DNA of 64,000 nt from Candidatus Methanoperedentaceae archaeon GB37 (GTDB lineage Archaea > Halobacteriota > Methanosarcinia > Methanosarcinales > EX4572-44), in contig LR991653.1 of assembly GCA_905171695.1 (NCBI GenBank), positions 1,082,150 through 1,146,149 of the forward strand, written 5' to 3'. Under the pieces are notes generated by a model, which worked only from the letters and a program-made list of their open reading frames with translations, was not told the DNA's origin and did no database searches. Position 1 is the stretch's first letter. Each line of letters starts with the position of its first letter. Both the position numbers and the translations under genes were made by a program. Shown here piece by piece: positions 1 to 6,822 of the stretch.

Positions 1-1
1 A

Positions 2-691
2 CTCATACCCCACGCTGAACGGCTCACAGAGGACGATCTTGGTCATGCAGGTGTCGTCGAAGAGCGTGGAGAGAAAGATAAGGAGATCATCTACTTCGAA
101 CAATGTAAAAACACCGATACTGTGAGTATCGTCACGAGTGGCAGGTCAGACACCTCCAACATGGGCGACACCATCGTCGGCGCCCTCCACGTTCTCAAAG
201 ATGTTATGGAAGATGGCGGAGTGGTGCCTGGTGGCGGCGCAATAGAGGTCGAGCTCGCCGGGAAGATCAGAGAGTACGCCCCGAGCGTCTCTGGCAAGGA
301 GCACCTTGCTATACAGGCGTTTGCTGACGCCCTTGAATCGATCCCAACTGCCATAGCCCAGAATGCAGGACTTGACGCATTAGATCTTTTAATCACGCTG
401 AGGGCCGAGCACAAAGCCGGGCACAGCAACGCTGGAATCGACGTGAAAGGAGACGGGGTGATCAAGGACATAACTACACGAGGCGTTATCGATCCTGTGA
501 AGGTGAAGAGACAACTGATAAAGTCCGGTGTTGAAACTGCAAACATGTTACTTCGTATAGACGATGTGATAGCCTCCAAGATGATAGAGCCTCCAAGTGA
601 AAACATAAAAGCTCCTGGAGATATTGGCCCTGACGAAGGATTCTACAATACATGCTCGCCACCAAAACCACCCAAACGACTCGATTACTGA
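2..691 (+). CDS. thsA: Thermosome subunit (group II chaperonin), C-terminal part; 5' end outside window
   Basis: The frame is open from base 2 to the TGA at 689-691, so this is the last 229 residues of a gene that begins upstream of the window. It carries the chaperonin C-terminal equatorial signatures: DGGVVPGGGAIEVEL (ATP-site loop), LAIQAFADALESIPTAIAQNAGLD and the terminal LLRIDDVIASK block. Thermosomes are cytosolic double-ring ATP-dependent folding machines. The tail after the last conserved helix runs about 35 residues, contains proline and lysine (ending PPKPPKRLDY) and lacks the GGM-rich repeat common at thermosome C termini. The family assignment is firm; which paralogue (alpha or beta) cannot be told. 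Confidence 0.95.
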   Translation, partial: LIPHAERLTEDDLGHAGVVEERGEKDKEIIYFEQCKNTDTVSIVTSGRSDTSNMGDTIVGALHVLKDVMEDGGVVPGGGAIEVELAGKIREYAPSVSGKEHLAIQAFADALESIPTAIAQNAGLDALDLLITLRAEHKAGHSNAGIDVKGDGVIKDITTRGVIDPVKVKRQLIKSGVETANMLLRIDDVIASKMIEPPSENIKAPGDIGPDEGFYNTCSPPKPPKRLDY

Positions 692-837
692 ATCCACCCA
701 AAAACCCCCCACCACTTTTTAACAGAAAAGCTACCCCCATTCGGAAGCACTGGCCACACGAAAAGGTCACACGAAAAAGCCTAAATATAGCTATGATTAT
801 GAAGTAGCAAGAAACACGTCTCCCTTCTCACACACGT

Positions 838-911
838 GGGCTGGTAGCTTAGTCAGGCAGAGCATCGGACTCTTAATCCGACGGTCGGGGGTTCAAATCC
901 CTTCCAGCCCG
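838..911 (+). tRNA. tRNA-Lys (anticodon CUU)
   Basis: A full cloverleaf can be drawn. The acceptor stem pairs GGGCTGG (838-844) with CCAGCCC (904-910), with G911 as discriminator. The anticodon stem-loop is CGGACTCTTAATCCG with CTT in the loop. The T arm is GGGGG-TTCAAAT-CCCTT, with two G-U pairs. CCA is not encoded. The 3' half of the gene is part of a 46-bp repeat found again at 4035-4080, which marks this tRNA as the integration target of the island that follows. Confidence 0.95.
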
Positions 912-915
912 CAAT
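870..915 (+). repeat. attL: left copy of 46-bp direct repeat inside tRNA-Lys
   Basis: The repeat begins CTCTTAATCCGACGG and ends CCAGCCCGCAAT. It is identical to 4035-4080, and the identity stops at A869/C4034 on the left and C916/T4081 on the right. It restores a complete tRNA-Lys at this junction. Confidence 0.95.
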
Positions 916-1108
916 CGTTTTTAACAAAAAATCAAAGTCGCAGAGCGACATAAGTATTAATAACTTCGGAAGATTTCTTATACTGCACAAGAACCTGTCA
1001 GACCGAACAGCACAGGATCACATCGCTAAAGTCAAAGCCTATATCGAAAGCGGTTTGAGTATCGAAGACTTCCTCATGCAGATCAAAAAGTTAAAGTCGC
1101 CAGGCACA
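872..1108 (+). pseudogene. Partitioned SSV-type tyrosine recombinase, fragment downstream of att
   Basis: The reading frame passes from the tRNA/att sequence (LNPTVGGSNPFQPAI) into VFNKKSKSQSDISINNFGRFLILHK and then NLSDRTAQDHIAKVKAYIESG. The last part resembles the N-terminal SAM-like, core-binding domain of archaeal tyrosine recombinases. Similarity fades after the LKSPGT codons near 1108; the frame stays open to TAA at 1199-1201 but runs into the convergent methyltransferase gene. The catalytic domain is absent, so this is a truncated remnant. An inverted GTGTCCA/TGGACAC pair at about 1111-1185 may mark the end of a later insertion that removed the rest. Confidence 0.65.
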
Positions 1109-1172
1109 AGGTGTGTCCACTTTGCATATTTCCCCTCTACGCCAGTTAGCGGTTTTTTAGATTTACGTGGCT

Positions 1173-1868
1173 TTATATGGACACGTCCGTTTTTCTCATA
1201 ATGAACAAATACTTGAAACCTCGGAGATAGAAATTAAATTCTTTAGCTCGTTTATGCCAAATAGGAGTATTTGATGTCTGATGTCTCCTGACAACACAGA
1301 TTATGTCAATAGTATCAAAGTATTTAAGTAGCCTTTGATAAATTTTAAATCCTACAGGTATAAATCCCGATTTCTTCCTCCAATGATCTCCAATGAGCCA
1401 TGCCATAACCTTACCTGGCTTTAATATTCTGTAAATCTCCTTGGCTACCTTCTCGAGTTCATTGAAAAACTCCTCTTTTTCACATGATATTTTTCCTATA
1501 TCTTTAGGATGATCCGAATATTTGATGTTATCAGAATATGGAGAGTCAATGAATACGAAATCAACAGAATTATCTTTTAAAGGAATTTTTCTTGCATCAT
1601 TTTGAATAATATCATCTCTGTGTGGAGCAATATCATATCCTATCACCCGTCTATTTAATTCCTTCGCAACATCTATGGTAGTTCCACTGCCACACATTGG
1701 ATCTACAACTAAATCTCCCTCATTGGTGTATCTTTGCAATAAATTCCATATAACAAATGCTGGAGTGACCCCACTAAATTTATTGTCTCCGTGAGGTCTA
1801 TCACCATAATTCTGAGTTGGAAAATCCCATAAAGTCGTGGTTTCAAATTTTGGTTGGTTATTTTTCAT
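1173..1868 (-). CDS. Site-specific DNA methyltransferase (island RM, first methylase)
   Basis: This 231-residue protein has the AdoMet-binding motif DPMCGSGTT (about residues 57-65) followed by the catalytic motif DSPY in VFIDSPYSDN (about residue 107). The amino-methyltransferase family adds a methyl group to the exocyclic N4 of cytosine or N6 of adenine. The order is motif I before motif IV, opposite to the methylase at 52.7 kb. DSPY in place of the usual DPPY/SPPY makes the target base uncertain. It overlaps the upstream nuclease gene by 11 bp and forms one minus-strand unit with it and the 445-residue methylase. Two methylases may modify the two strands of an asymmetric site or may form a split enzyme. 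Confidence 0.85.
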   Translation of the reverse strand: MKNNQPKFETTTLWDFPTQNYGDRPHGDNKFSGVTPAFVIWNLLQRYTNEGDLVVDPMCGSGTTIDVAKELNRRVIGYDIAPHRDDIIQNDARKIPLKDNSVDFVFIDSPYSDNIKYSDHPKDIGKISCEKEEFFNELEKVAKEIYRILKPGKVMAWLIGDHWRKKSGFIPVGFKIYQRLLKYFDTIDIICVVRRHQTSNTPIWHKRAKEFNFYLRGFKYLFIMRKTDVSI

Positions 1869-2544
1869 TGCTTAACAACCTCTTTAAGTCATCTATAAAA
1901 TATTCAAACAGTTTAACCTTTTCGCTTTCATCAATTTTTTCTTCGGTTAATATATAACTCCCATCCAAATCCACTTCTACAATAGCTCTTCCTTTCTTTG
2001 CTGGTTTCTTATAAGTGAGTGTTCCATCCTCATCCGGGGTGACAAAATACACCCTAATGTGCTTAGTTGCCTCATCTTGTAAAAGTTTAAGCTTCCAATA
2101 GCCCGTTTGGGCAATCCGCTCTCTTAGAGTAACCTTACTTGAAATAGCAGCTAATATTTTGTAACTTTTAGGATGGTATATAATGATATCTACATCTGGT
2201 AAATGCAATCCAAATTCTCCATAATCAATTGCTAAGTTCCTTTTTACCTGACTCAATTCCATAGGTAAATTTCTTGATCTTTCAAGTCTATTACCATTAA
2301 TAACCTTCAATCCAAGTTCTTCGACTTCTTCTGTGATGATGTACTGAACCAGCTTCTCCAAATTCTTTCCTTTAAATGCACGCCAACTTTGCTCATGATC
2401 GCCATTTGGTGTCGGATGTTTTAACCAATCCTCTTTATGAAGTTCCTTTGCCTCCTTCAACAACTCTGAGATATGTTTGTATGCTTCGGCTCCAAATTGC
2501 TCTCGTTTTTTGAGATACAGTTTTTTCAAATCTTCAAAATCCAT
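1858..2544 (-). CDS. Putative type II restriction endonuclease, PD-(D/E)XK type
   Basis: This 228-residue protein is not a close match to anything I can name with certainty. Its central block LPDVDIIIYHPKSYKILAAISSK fits a PD-(D/E)XK nuclease core: the D of PDVD, then hydrophobic strands ending in SSK. It is followed by TLRERIAQTGYWKLKL, a pattern seen in type II restriction enzymes, perhaps BsaWI-like. The N-terminal half is helical and charged. It sits between the two methylase genes, overlapping the downstream one and 4 bp from the upstream one, the usual context for the restriction partner. The cleavage site is not predictable from the sequence. Confidence 0.7.
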   Translation of the reverse strand: MDFEDLKKLYLKKREQFGAEAYKHISELLKEAKELHKEDWLKHPTPNGDHEQSWRAFKGKNLEKLVQYIITEEVEELGLKVINGNRLERSRNLPMELSQVKRNLAIDYGEFGLHLPDVDIIIYHPKSYKILAAISSKVTLRERIAQTGYWKLKLLQDEATKHIRVYFVTPDEDGTLTYKKPAKKGRAIVEVDLDGSYILTEEKIDESEKVKLFEYFIDDLKRLLSNEK

Positions 2545-2548
2545 TTTA

Positions 2549-3886
2549 TCACTCTTTTAGACTGATTACGATATATTCAACAGGATACGCTTCTGAATTT
2601 GCATTATCATTACTTGCAAATCTGCCTGTTTTTTCATCTCTTTTTTGTGGAAGTATTTTTGAAGGAATTTCTCTTTTTATAATTCTGTCGAGTTTAAAAC
2701 CTGAATACTGTAAACTTTCTGCAAACACCTCTGCGTTTAATATATCTACTCCTTTTAATCTTGTATCACCAATAACATAACAGCATCTACCACCATGTTT
2801 CAAAATTCTATAGCTCTCATCAAACACTTCCTCCATATCAATAAAGAAAGCCTCAATTTCCTTTGCCATTTTCTGATTTCTATCAGTCATCTTATTAACT
2901 ATATCCATTGCAAGCTTACTTCGCAGTCTCTTATTCTCATATTTCTTGTAGGAGGTTCCGATAAACTCTTTTTTGTAATCAGTTAAATCATCAGCTAAGT
3001 TGAGCCAGATGGTAGATAATTGATGTAAGTCTGCATATTCATAACTGGTAACATAAGGACTTGAGGTTACAATTAAATCCACACTATCATCAGGTACAGG
3101 CTGGTGTCTAGCATCACCAATTTTAATATTCAAATATCTGTTAAGGTTATCCCGAACTTCTTTAGGTACAACCTTATAAAAAGCATTATTCCCTACTTCC
3201 ATCTTCTTCAAATGTCTTCTCAAAGCTTCATAGGGTCTTGTGGGTATCTTTTTCAAATCTCTTGTTGGTTTTGTGCTTCCCTGAAGCCATATAGAACAAT
3301 TTTTTAGAATATGGCTAAAGGCAACCAATAAGAAATCTCTAATTCTTCCATCATCTTCCTCATAAATTACCCTTAATATTTTACCGAGTTCAGTTTTGTT
3401 CTCCTCAGTAAACCAATAGTTAATCCTCTCAATATGTTTCTCAGGAAATAAAGGCTCTACATTTCTCATATGAAATAATGTCTTCTGATTGCTTTCTAAA
3501 CATTTTATCGTCAGTAGAAATTGATTTATTTTCTCATTAAGATACGTTGGCTCTATTGGTGTTGATTTTACCTTGGTCATTAAGTAGGCTATTCTATTAA
3601 TATCTGTACCGCTGGCTTTAAATCCCATGGATATTGCGGTAACAATCGTAGTTCCACAACCATAAAAAGGGTCATTTATATGAGCTTCTCTACTTGTTAC
3701 ATACTCATCTATCAATTTTTCAACTAACTGAGGAATAAATTTTGCAGGATAACGATGATAATCATGGGTCCATTTACCGGTATCTGACGGCTTATACTCC
3801 ACAAAGGACCACTCAGTATCTATATTTTTTGTATTAAAGAGGTGCAAGATTTCCTCAGGAGACTTCATTTGATTTTGTATGATCAC
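2549..3886 (-). CDS. Site-specific DNA methyltransferase (island RM, second methylase)
   Basis: This 445-residue protein begins at a GTG that overlaps the stop of the small upstream ORF (GTGA). The N-terminal HRYPAKFIPQ block and DPFYGCGTT (about residues 72-80) form the AdoMet site. VTSSPYVTSYEYADLHQL (about residues 280-297) is the catalytic TSPPY-like motif, typical of N4-cytosine methylases. A long helical insert of about 190 residues lies between them and probably includes the target-recognition region. It is the first large gene of the minus-strand RM unit. HRYPAKF-type methylases are common in mobile restriction systems. Confidence 0.88.
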   Translation of the reverse strand: MIIQNQMKSPEEILHLFNTKNIDTEWSFVEYKPSDTGKWTHDYHRYPAKFIPQLVEKLIDEYVTSREAHINDPFYGCGTTIVTAISMGFKASGTDINRIAYLMTKVKSTPIEPTYLNEKINQFLLTIKCLESNQKTLFHMRNVEPLFPEKHIERINYWFTEENKTELGKILRVIYEEDDGRIRDFLLVAFSHILKNCSIWLQGSTKPTRDLKKIPTRPYEALRRHLKKMEVGNNAFYKVVPKEVRDNLNRYLNIKIGDARHQPVPDDSVDLIVTSSPYVTSYEYADLHQLSTIWLNLADDLTDYKKEFIGTSYKKYENKRLRSKLAMDIVNKMTDRNQKMAKEIEAFFIDMEEVFDESYRILKHGGRCCYVIGDTRLKGVDILNAEVFAESLQYSGFKLDRIIKREIPSKILPQKRDEKTGRFASNDNANSEAYPVEYIVISLKE

Positions 3887-4014
3887 AATATTACCATCCT
3901 TTCCATAAGTTTAATCGCCATTTCACTTAACTCGTTCATATACGCATTGCGTATATCCTCCCAATTTATAGTTATATCTGCATTGCGTATATACTCACTC
4001 TGGATGCGCTCCAC
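3883..4014 (-). CDS. Small leader ORF of the RM unit (43 aa)
   Basis: This short frame reads from a GTG (4014-4012) to a TGA overlapping the GTG start of the methylase (3883-3886). Its product contains SEYIRNAD and EDIRNAYMNELSEMAIKLM. The two IRNA segments are encoded by the two palindromes at 3938-3992. The GTG lies inside a GGAGGTG sequence, so the exact start is doubtful and the frame stays open into attR. It aligns in layout and partly in sequence (MNEL-x2-M) with the 63-residue ORF at 36285-36476. It may be a real small regulator or simply coding-like DNA around structural palindromes. Confidence 0.45.
   Translation of the reverse strand: MERIQSEYIRNADITINWEDIRNAYMNELSEMAIKLMERMVIL
3938..3992. 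repeat. Pair of palindromes in RM leader
   Basis: Box 1 (3938-3956) is ATATACGCATTGCGTATAT, with perfect 9-bp arms around one base. Box 2 (3974-3992) is the same sequence with two changes in the left arm. The boxes are 36 bp apart. The same arrangement, with different arm sequences, occurs at 36375-36436. Confidence 0.8.
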
Positions 4015-4084
4015 CTCCCAGCATATCCAGCATCCTCTTAATCCGACGGTCGGGGGTTCAAATCCCTTCCAGCCCGCAATTGTT
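4004..4084 (+). pseudogene. Partitioned integrase, N-terminal fragment ending in attR
   Basis: The frame starting at ATG 4004 encodes MRSTSQHIQHP and then the att-encoded LNPTVGGSNPFQPAIV, in the same phase as the fragment leaving attL. On excision the two halves would join into one frame, as in SSV-type integrases. The fragment is very short and the assignment rests mainly on the shared phase across the repeats. Confidence 0.5.
4035..4080 (+). repeat. attR: right copy of 46-bp direct repeat
   Basis: This is an identical copy of 870-915, representing the displaced 3' part of the original tRNA-Lys. The last codons of the convergent phosphatase-like gene (minus strand, ending at 4058) lie within it, so that gene originally overlapped the tRNA 3' end. 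Confidence 0.95.
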
Positions 4085-4774
4085 CCTGATGGCTATCAGT
4101 GGGATGTCGTCGTTTTTCAGGTGGTGTGGTGGGTGGTCTCCGCATATCAGGATTCCTGTATCTTCTACTTGTGTTGTGATCTCTCTTATGTGCTGGGATA
4201 ATGTCTTGATGGCTCTCTCTGGTTCTCTTTTCTGGTGGTAAGCTCTGTCGAGTACTCTTAGGTGTGCTGTGATGAAATCTGCTCTCTTTGAGACTTCGAT
4301 CACTGCTCTCACGGCATCGTTGTCGTCGTAATCGTTGTCATCGATTCCGATTGTGATCACGTCTTCTTTGAAGCATCTTGCGCCTTTTTCTTCCATGATG
4401 ATTGCTGAGGTGACTCCTTGCGCGCTTGCGTGTTCGATTATCGAGAGGCTCGCTGATCGTTCTGTGTCCTTTGCTGTGAAGACGCGGTGGTGGTCTGGGT
4501 GCATGCCTGTGAGAATTGTTGCGATCGCTGGTGTTGTGTGCATCATTGTTGGTCTGCATCTGAGAGTGATTCCCTCTGTGGGTTTCAGGTAGTGCTGGTA
4601 TCTCTTGTATATGCGGAATCCGAGTCCGTCGATTATCAATAGTAATAGTCTCTTGCATCGTGAGAGCTTCATGACCACTCTTGGTATGGGTGTGCCGTCT
4701 CGGGCTGGAAATGTGATTCCAATGATCTCCGCGATCGTTGGGGCGATGTCCATCAGGGTGTACATGAATCTCAC
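4058..4774 (-). CDS. Alkaline-phosphatase-superfamily metalloenzyme-like protein
   Basis: This 238-residue protein contains LLLLIIDGLG near residue 45, the metal-binding start of the alkaline phosphatase/phosphoglyceromutase fold. It is followed by PTMMHTTPAIATILTGMHPDHH, which has the T-P-x-x-x-T-G nucleophile pattern of type I phosphodiesterases and sulfatases, and by GILICGDHPPHH near the C terminus (the D and H metal ligands). It is shorter than most family members, so the substrate is unknown. The C terminus is encoded by the right att repeat. Two 14-bp tandem repeats lie just upstream of its start. The superfamily call is good; the function is open. Confidence 0.7.
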   Translation of the reverse strand: MRFMYTLMDIAPTIAEIIGITFPARDGTPIPRVVMKLSRCKRLLLLIIDGLGFRIYKRYQHYLKPTEGITLRCRPTMMHTTPAIATILTGMHPDHHRVFTAKDTERSASLSIIEHASAQGVTSAIIMEEKGARCFKEDVITIGIDDNDYDDNDAVRAVIEVSKRADFITAHLRVLDRAYHQKREPERAIKTLSQHIREITTQVEDTGILICGDHPPHHLKNDDIPLIAIRNNCGLEGI

Positions 4775-4822
4775 GAGCAGGTTCGCTCTCTCTTTCTCTC
4801 TCTTTTAGTATAGCACTCTACA

Positions 4823-4850
4823 TTGAGAGTACTATCTTGAGAGTACTATC
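4823..4850. repeat. Tandem 14-bp repeat x2 upstream of the phosphatase-like gene
   Basis: TTGAGAGTACTATC occurs twice head to tail (4823-4836 and 4837-4850), with a degenerate third unit at about 4809-4822. It lies between the end of the Hdr operon and the start of the minus-strand phosphatase-like gene, where a promoter would be expected, so it may be an operator. Confidence 0.6.
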
Positions 4851-4896
4851 GGTGAGGTGAATGGACCATGAAAAAATATGGTCTGTGGTCTCTCTG

Positions 4897-6819
4897 TTAG
4901 GTGCTCAGCATATTGATCTGTGCAAAGATCTGCTGGTCTCTGAAGTGGTTCATCGATATCGCACCTGAGGGACAGGTGGCACCGCACGAGCCGCATCCCT
5001 TGCATACCACCGAGTTTATCGTCATGACGCCTCTCTCTTCATCGAAGGTGGGTGCGTCGTATACGCATATCTTCTCGCACATACGGCAGCCTGAGCATAT
5101 CTCTTCGTTGACGACCGAGGTGATCGGCTCTATAAGCACCTTTCCCTGGCATAGTGGTATCAGTGCTTTCATAACAGCACCTGATGCCTGTGATATGCTG
5201 TCTGCGATGTCCTTTGGTCCCTGGCATGTCCCTGCTATGTACACTCCGTCGCTTGCTGTGTTCACAGGTCCCAGTTTTGGGTGTGCCTCGAGGAAGAATC
5301 GATCAGCGCTCTGTGGCACTTTGAGCAGGTTGCCGAGGTCTCGTGCATCGCTTTTGGGAGTCATTCCTGTTGCAAGTACTACGAGGTCGGCACTCAGTTC
5401 CTTTGGATCGCCCAGCATGGTGTTTTCTGCCCTCACAACGAGTTTGCCATTATCCTTGTAGACTTCTGCCGCGTTTCCTCTCCAGTATCGCACGCCTTTT
5501 TTCTGCGCGTTCTCATAGAACTGTTCATAGCCTCTGCCGTATGCTCGAACATCGATGTAGCAGACTGTTACGTTTGAGTCCGGGACGAGGTCTTTCACCA
5601 TGGTTGCCTGCTTGGCTGTGTACATGCAGCATACTCTTGAACAGTATTCATTACCAACGTTCTTATCACGGGAGCCCACGCACTGGATAAATATCACATC
5701 TTTTGGTTCTTTGCCATTTACCTTGAGTTCGCCTGTCTTTTCAGCTTCAAGCAGTATTTTCTCGAATTCTACGCCTGTGATGACGTTGTCGTACATGTCG
5801 TATCTGAGTTCTGGTTTGAGACTGGCATCGAACTCATCATAGCCTGTTGCAACCACTATGGTTCCTATCCTGATCTCCTCTTCCACTTCTTTCTCTTCAA
5901 AGTCTACTGCGCCTTCAGGGCACACGTCTTTACATTTGGTGCAGTCTTCACCCTGGAAGCGCAGACAGAGTTCTGGGTTGATGGTGTACGTTCTTGGAAC
6001 AGCAAATGGATACGGCATGTCTATTGCTGCCTTTCCGTCATCGGTCTTAACCGGGCAGACCTTGGCGCATTCTCCACAAGCTGTGCACTTCTCAGGGTCC
6101 ACGTATCGTGGCTTCTTCCTGATCTTCACATCGAAGTTCCCGATGAACCCTCCAACATCTAAGAGTTCCGAGTACGATAGAACTGTGATATTTGGATGTG
6201 TGAGAACTTCTGTCATCTTTGGTACCAAGAGGCATGCGGCACGATTCATCTTGGGGAAGATCTTGCACATCTCTGCCACGTGCCCTCCGATGCTTGGGTC
6301 GCGCTCTAAGAGGTATGTCTTGTAGCCTGCATTTGCTGAATCGATCGCTGCGTGTATACCTGCGATTCCACCACCTATGACGAGTGCTGAGGGTTCTACA
6401 TCGGCTTCCATTACCTCAAGTGGTTTTAAGAGTGTTGCTTTTGCGACAGCAGCCGATACCAGTGCTTTGGCTTTTTCTGTGGCTTTCTCACGGTCTTCGT
6501 GTACCCATGAGCAGTGCTCGCGTATGTTTGCCTGTTCAAATAAGAAGGCGTTCATTCCCTTTGTCTGAACAGCCTTTCTAAAGGTGGGTTCATGCATGCG
6601 AGGTGAACATGATGCTACGACCACGCGATCGAGTCCAAGTTCTTCGATGTCCTCTTTTATCATGTCCTGTCCAGGGTCTGAGCACATGAATACGTAGTCT
6701 TTTGCAACAACCACATTTGGCAGGGTCTTTGCGTATTCAGCAACTGCCTTTACATCAACAGTGGCTGCAATGTTTATTCCACAGTGACAGACGTACACTC
6801 CTATCTTCATCTCTTTCAC
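4897..6819 (-). CDS. hdrA: HdrA-like flavoprotein, full length (operon gene 10)
   Basis: This 640-residue protein has all four parts of a canonical heterodisulfide reductase subunit A. The N-terminal cluster domain has Cys 11, 13, 46, 71 and 103. The FAD-binding thioredoxin-reductase-like domain starts at GGGIAG (149-154). An inserted ferredoxin has CTACGECAKVCP and CTKCKDVCP. A C-terminal 2[4Fe-4S] ferredoxin has CSGCRMCEKIC and CKGCGSCGATCP, before the ending NHFRDQQIFAQI. HdrA carries the bifurcating FAD and distributes electrons between a donor, ferredoxin and HdrBC. It is the last gene of the operon, 3 bp after the shorter hdrA, and may supply the C-terminal ferredoxin the shorter one lacks. 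Confidence 0.93.
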   Translation of the reverse strand: MKEMKIGVYVCHCGINIAATVDVKAVAEYAKTLPNVVVAKDYVFMCSDPGQDMIKEDIEELGLDRVVVASCSPRMHEPTFRKAVQTKGMNAFLFEQANIREHCSWVHEDREKATEKAKALVSAAVAKATLLKPLEVMEADVEPSALVIGGGIAGIHAAIDSANAGYKTYLLERDPSIGGHVAEMCKIFPKMNRAACLLVPKMTEVLTHPNITVLSYSELLDVGGFIGNFDVKIRKKPRYVDPEKCTACGECAKVCPVKTDDGKAAIDMPYPFAVPRTYTINPELCLRFQGEDCTKCKDVCPEGAVDFEEKEVEEEIRIGTIVVATGYDEFDASLKPELRYDMYDNVITGVEFEKILLEAEKTGELKVNGKEPKDVIFIQCVGSRDKNVGNEYCSRVCCMYTAKQATMVKDLVPDSNVTVCYIDVRAYGRGYEQFYENAQKKGVRYWRGNAAEVYKDNGKLVVRAENTMLGDPKELSADLVVLATGMTPKSDARDLGNLLKVPQSADRFFLEAHPKLGPVNTASDGVYIAGTCQGPKDIADSISQASGAVMKALIPLCQGKVLIEPITSVVNEEICSGCRMCEKICVYDAPTFDEERGVMTINSVVCKGCGSCGATCPSGAISMNHFRDQQIFAQINMLST

Positions 6820-6822
6820 CCT

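Larger units (their letters stand above)
870..4080. mobile_element. Integrated genomic island in tRNA-Lys carrying a restriction-modification set
   Basis: The element is bounded by perfect 46-bp direct repeats (870-915 and 4035-4080) made of the tRNA-Lys anticodon-to-3' end. Pieces of an integrase-like reading frame sit at both ends: its N-terminal codons run into the right repeat and its continuation runs out of the left repeat. This is the arrangement produced by SSV-type archaeal integrases whose gene contains attP. Between the ends lie two DNA methyltransferases, a PD-(D/E)XK nuclease and a short ORF, all on the minus strand and more AT-rich than the flanks. The integrase is truncated, so the island is probably immobile. 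Confidence 0.85.

Noticed and set aside
3842..4201. A 119-codon plus-strand ORF across attR as a real gene
   Set aside because: It is anti-sense to two genes at its ends and runs through tRNA sequence; only the part from 4004 is explained, as an integrase fragment.
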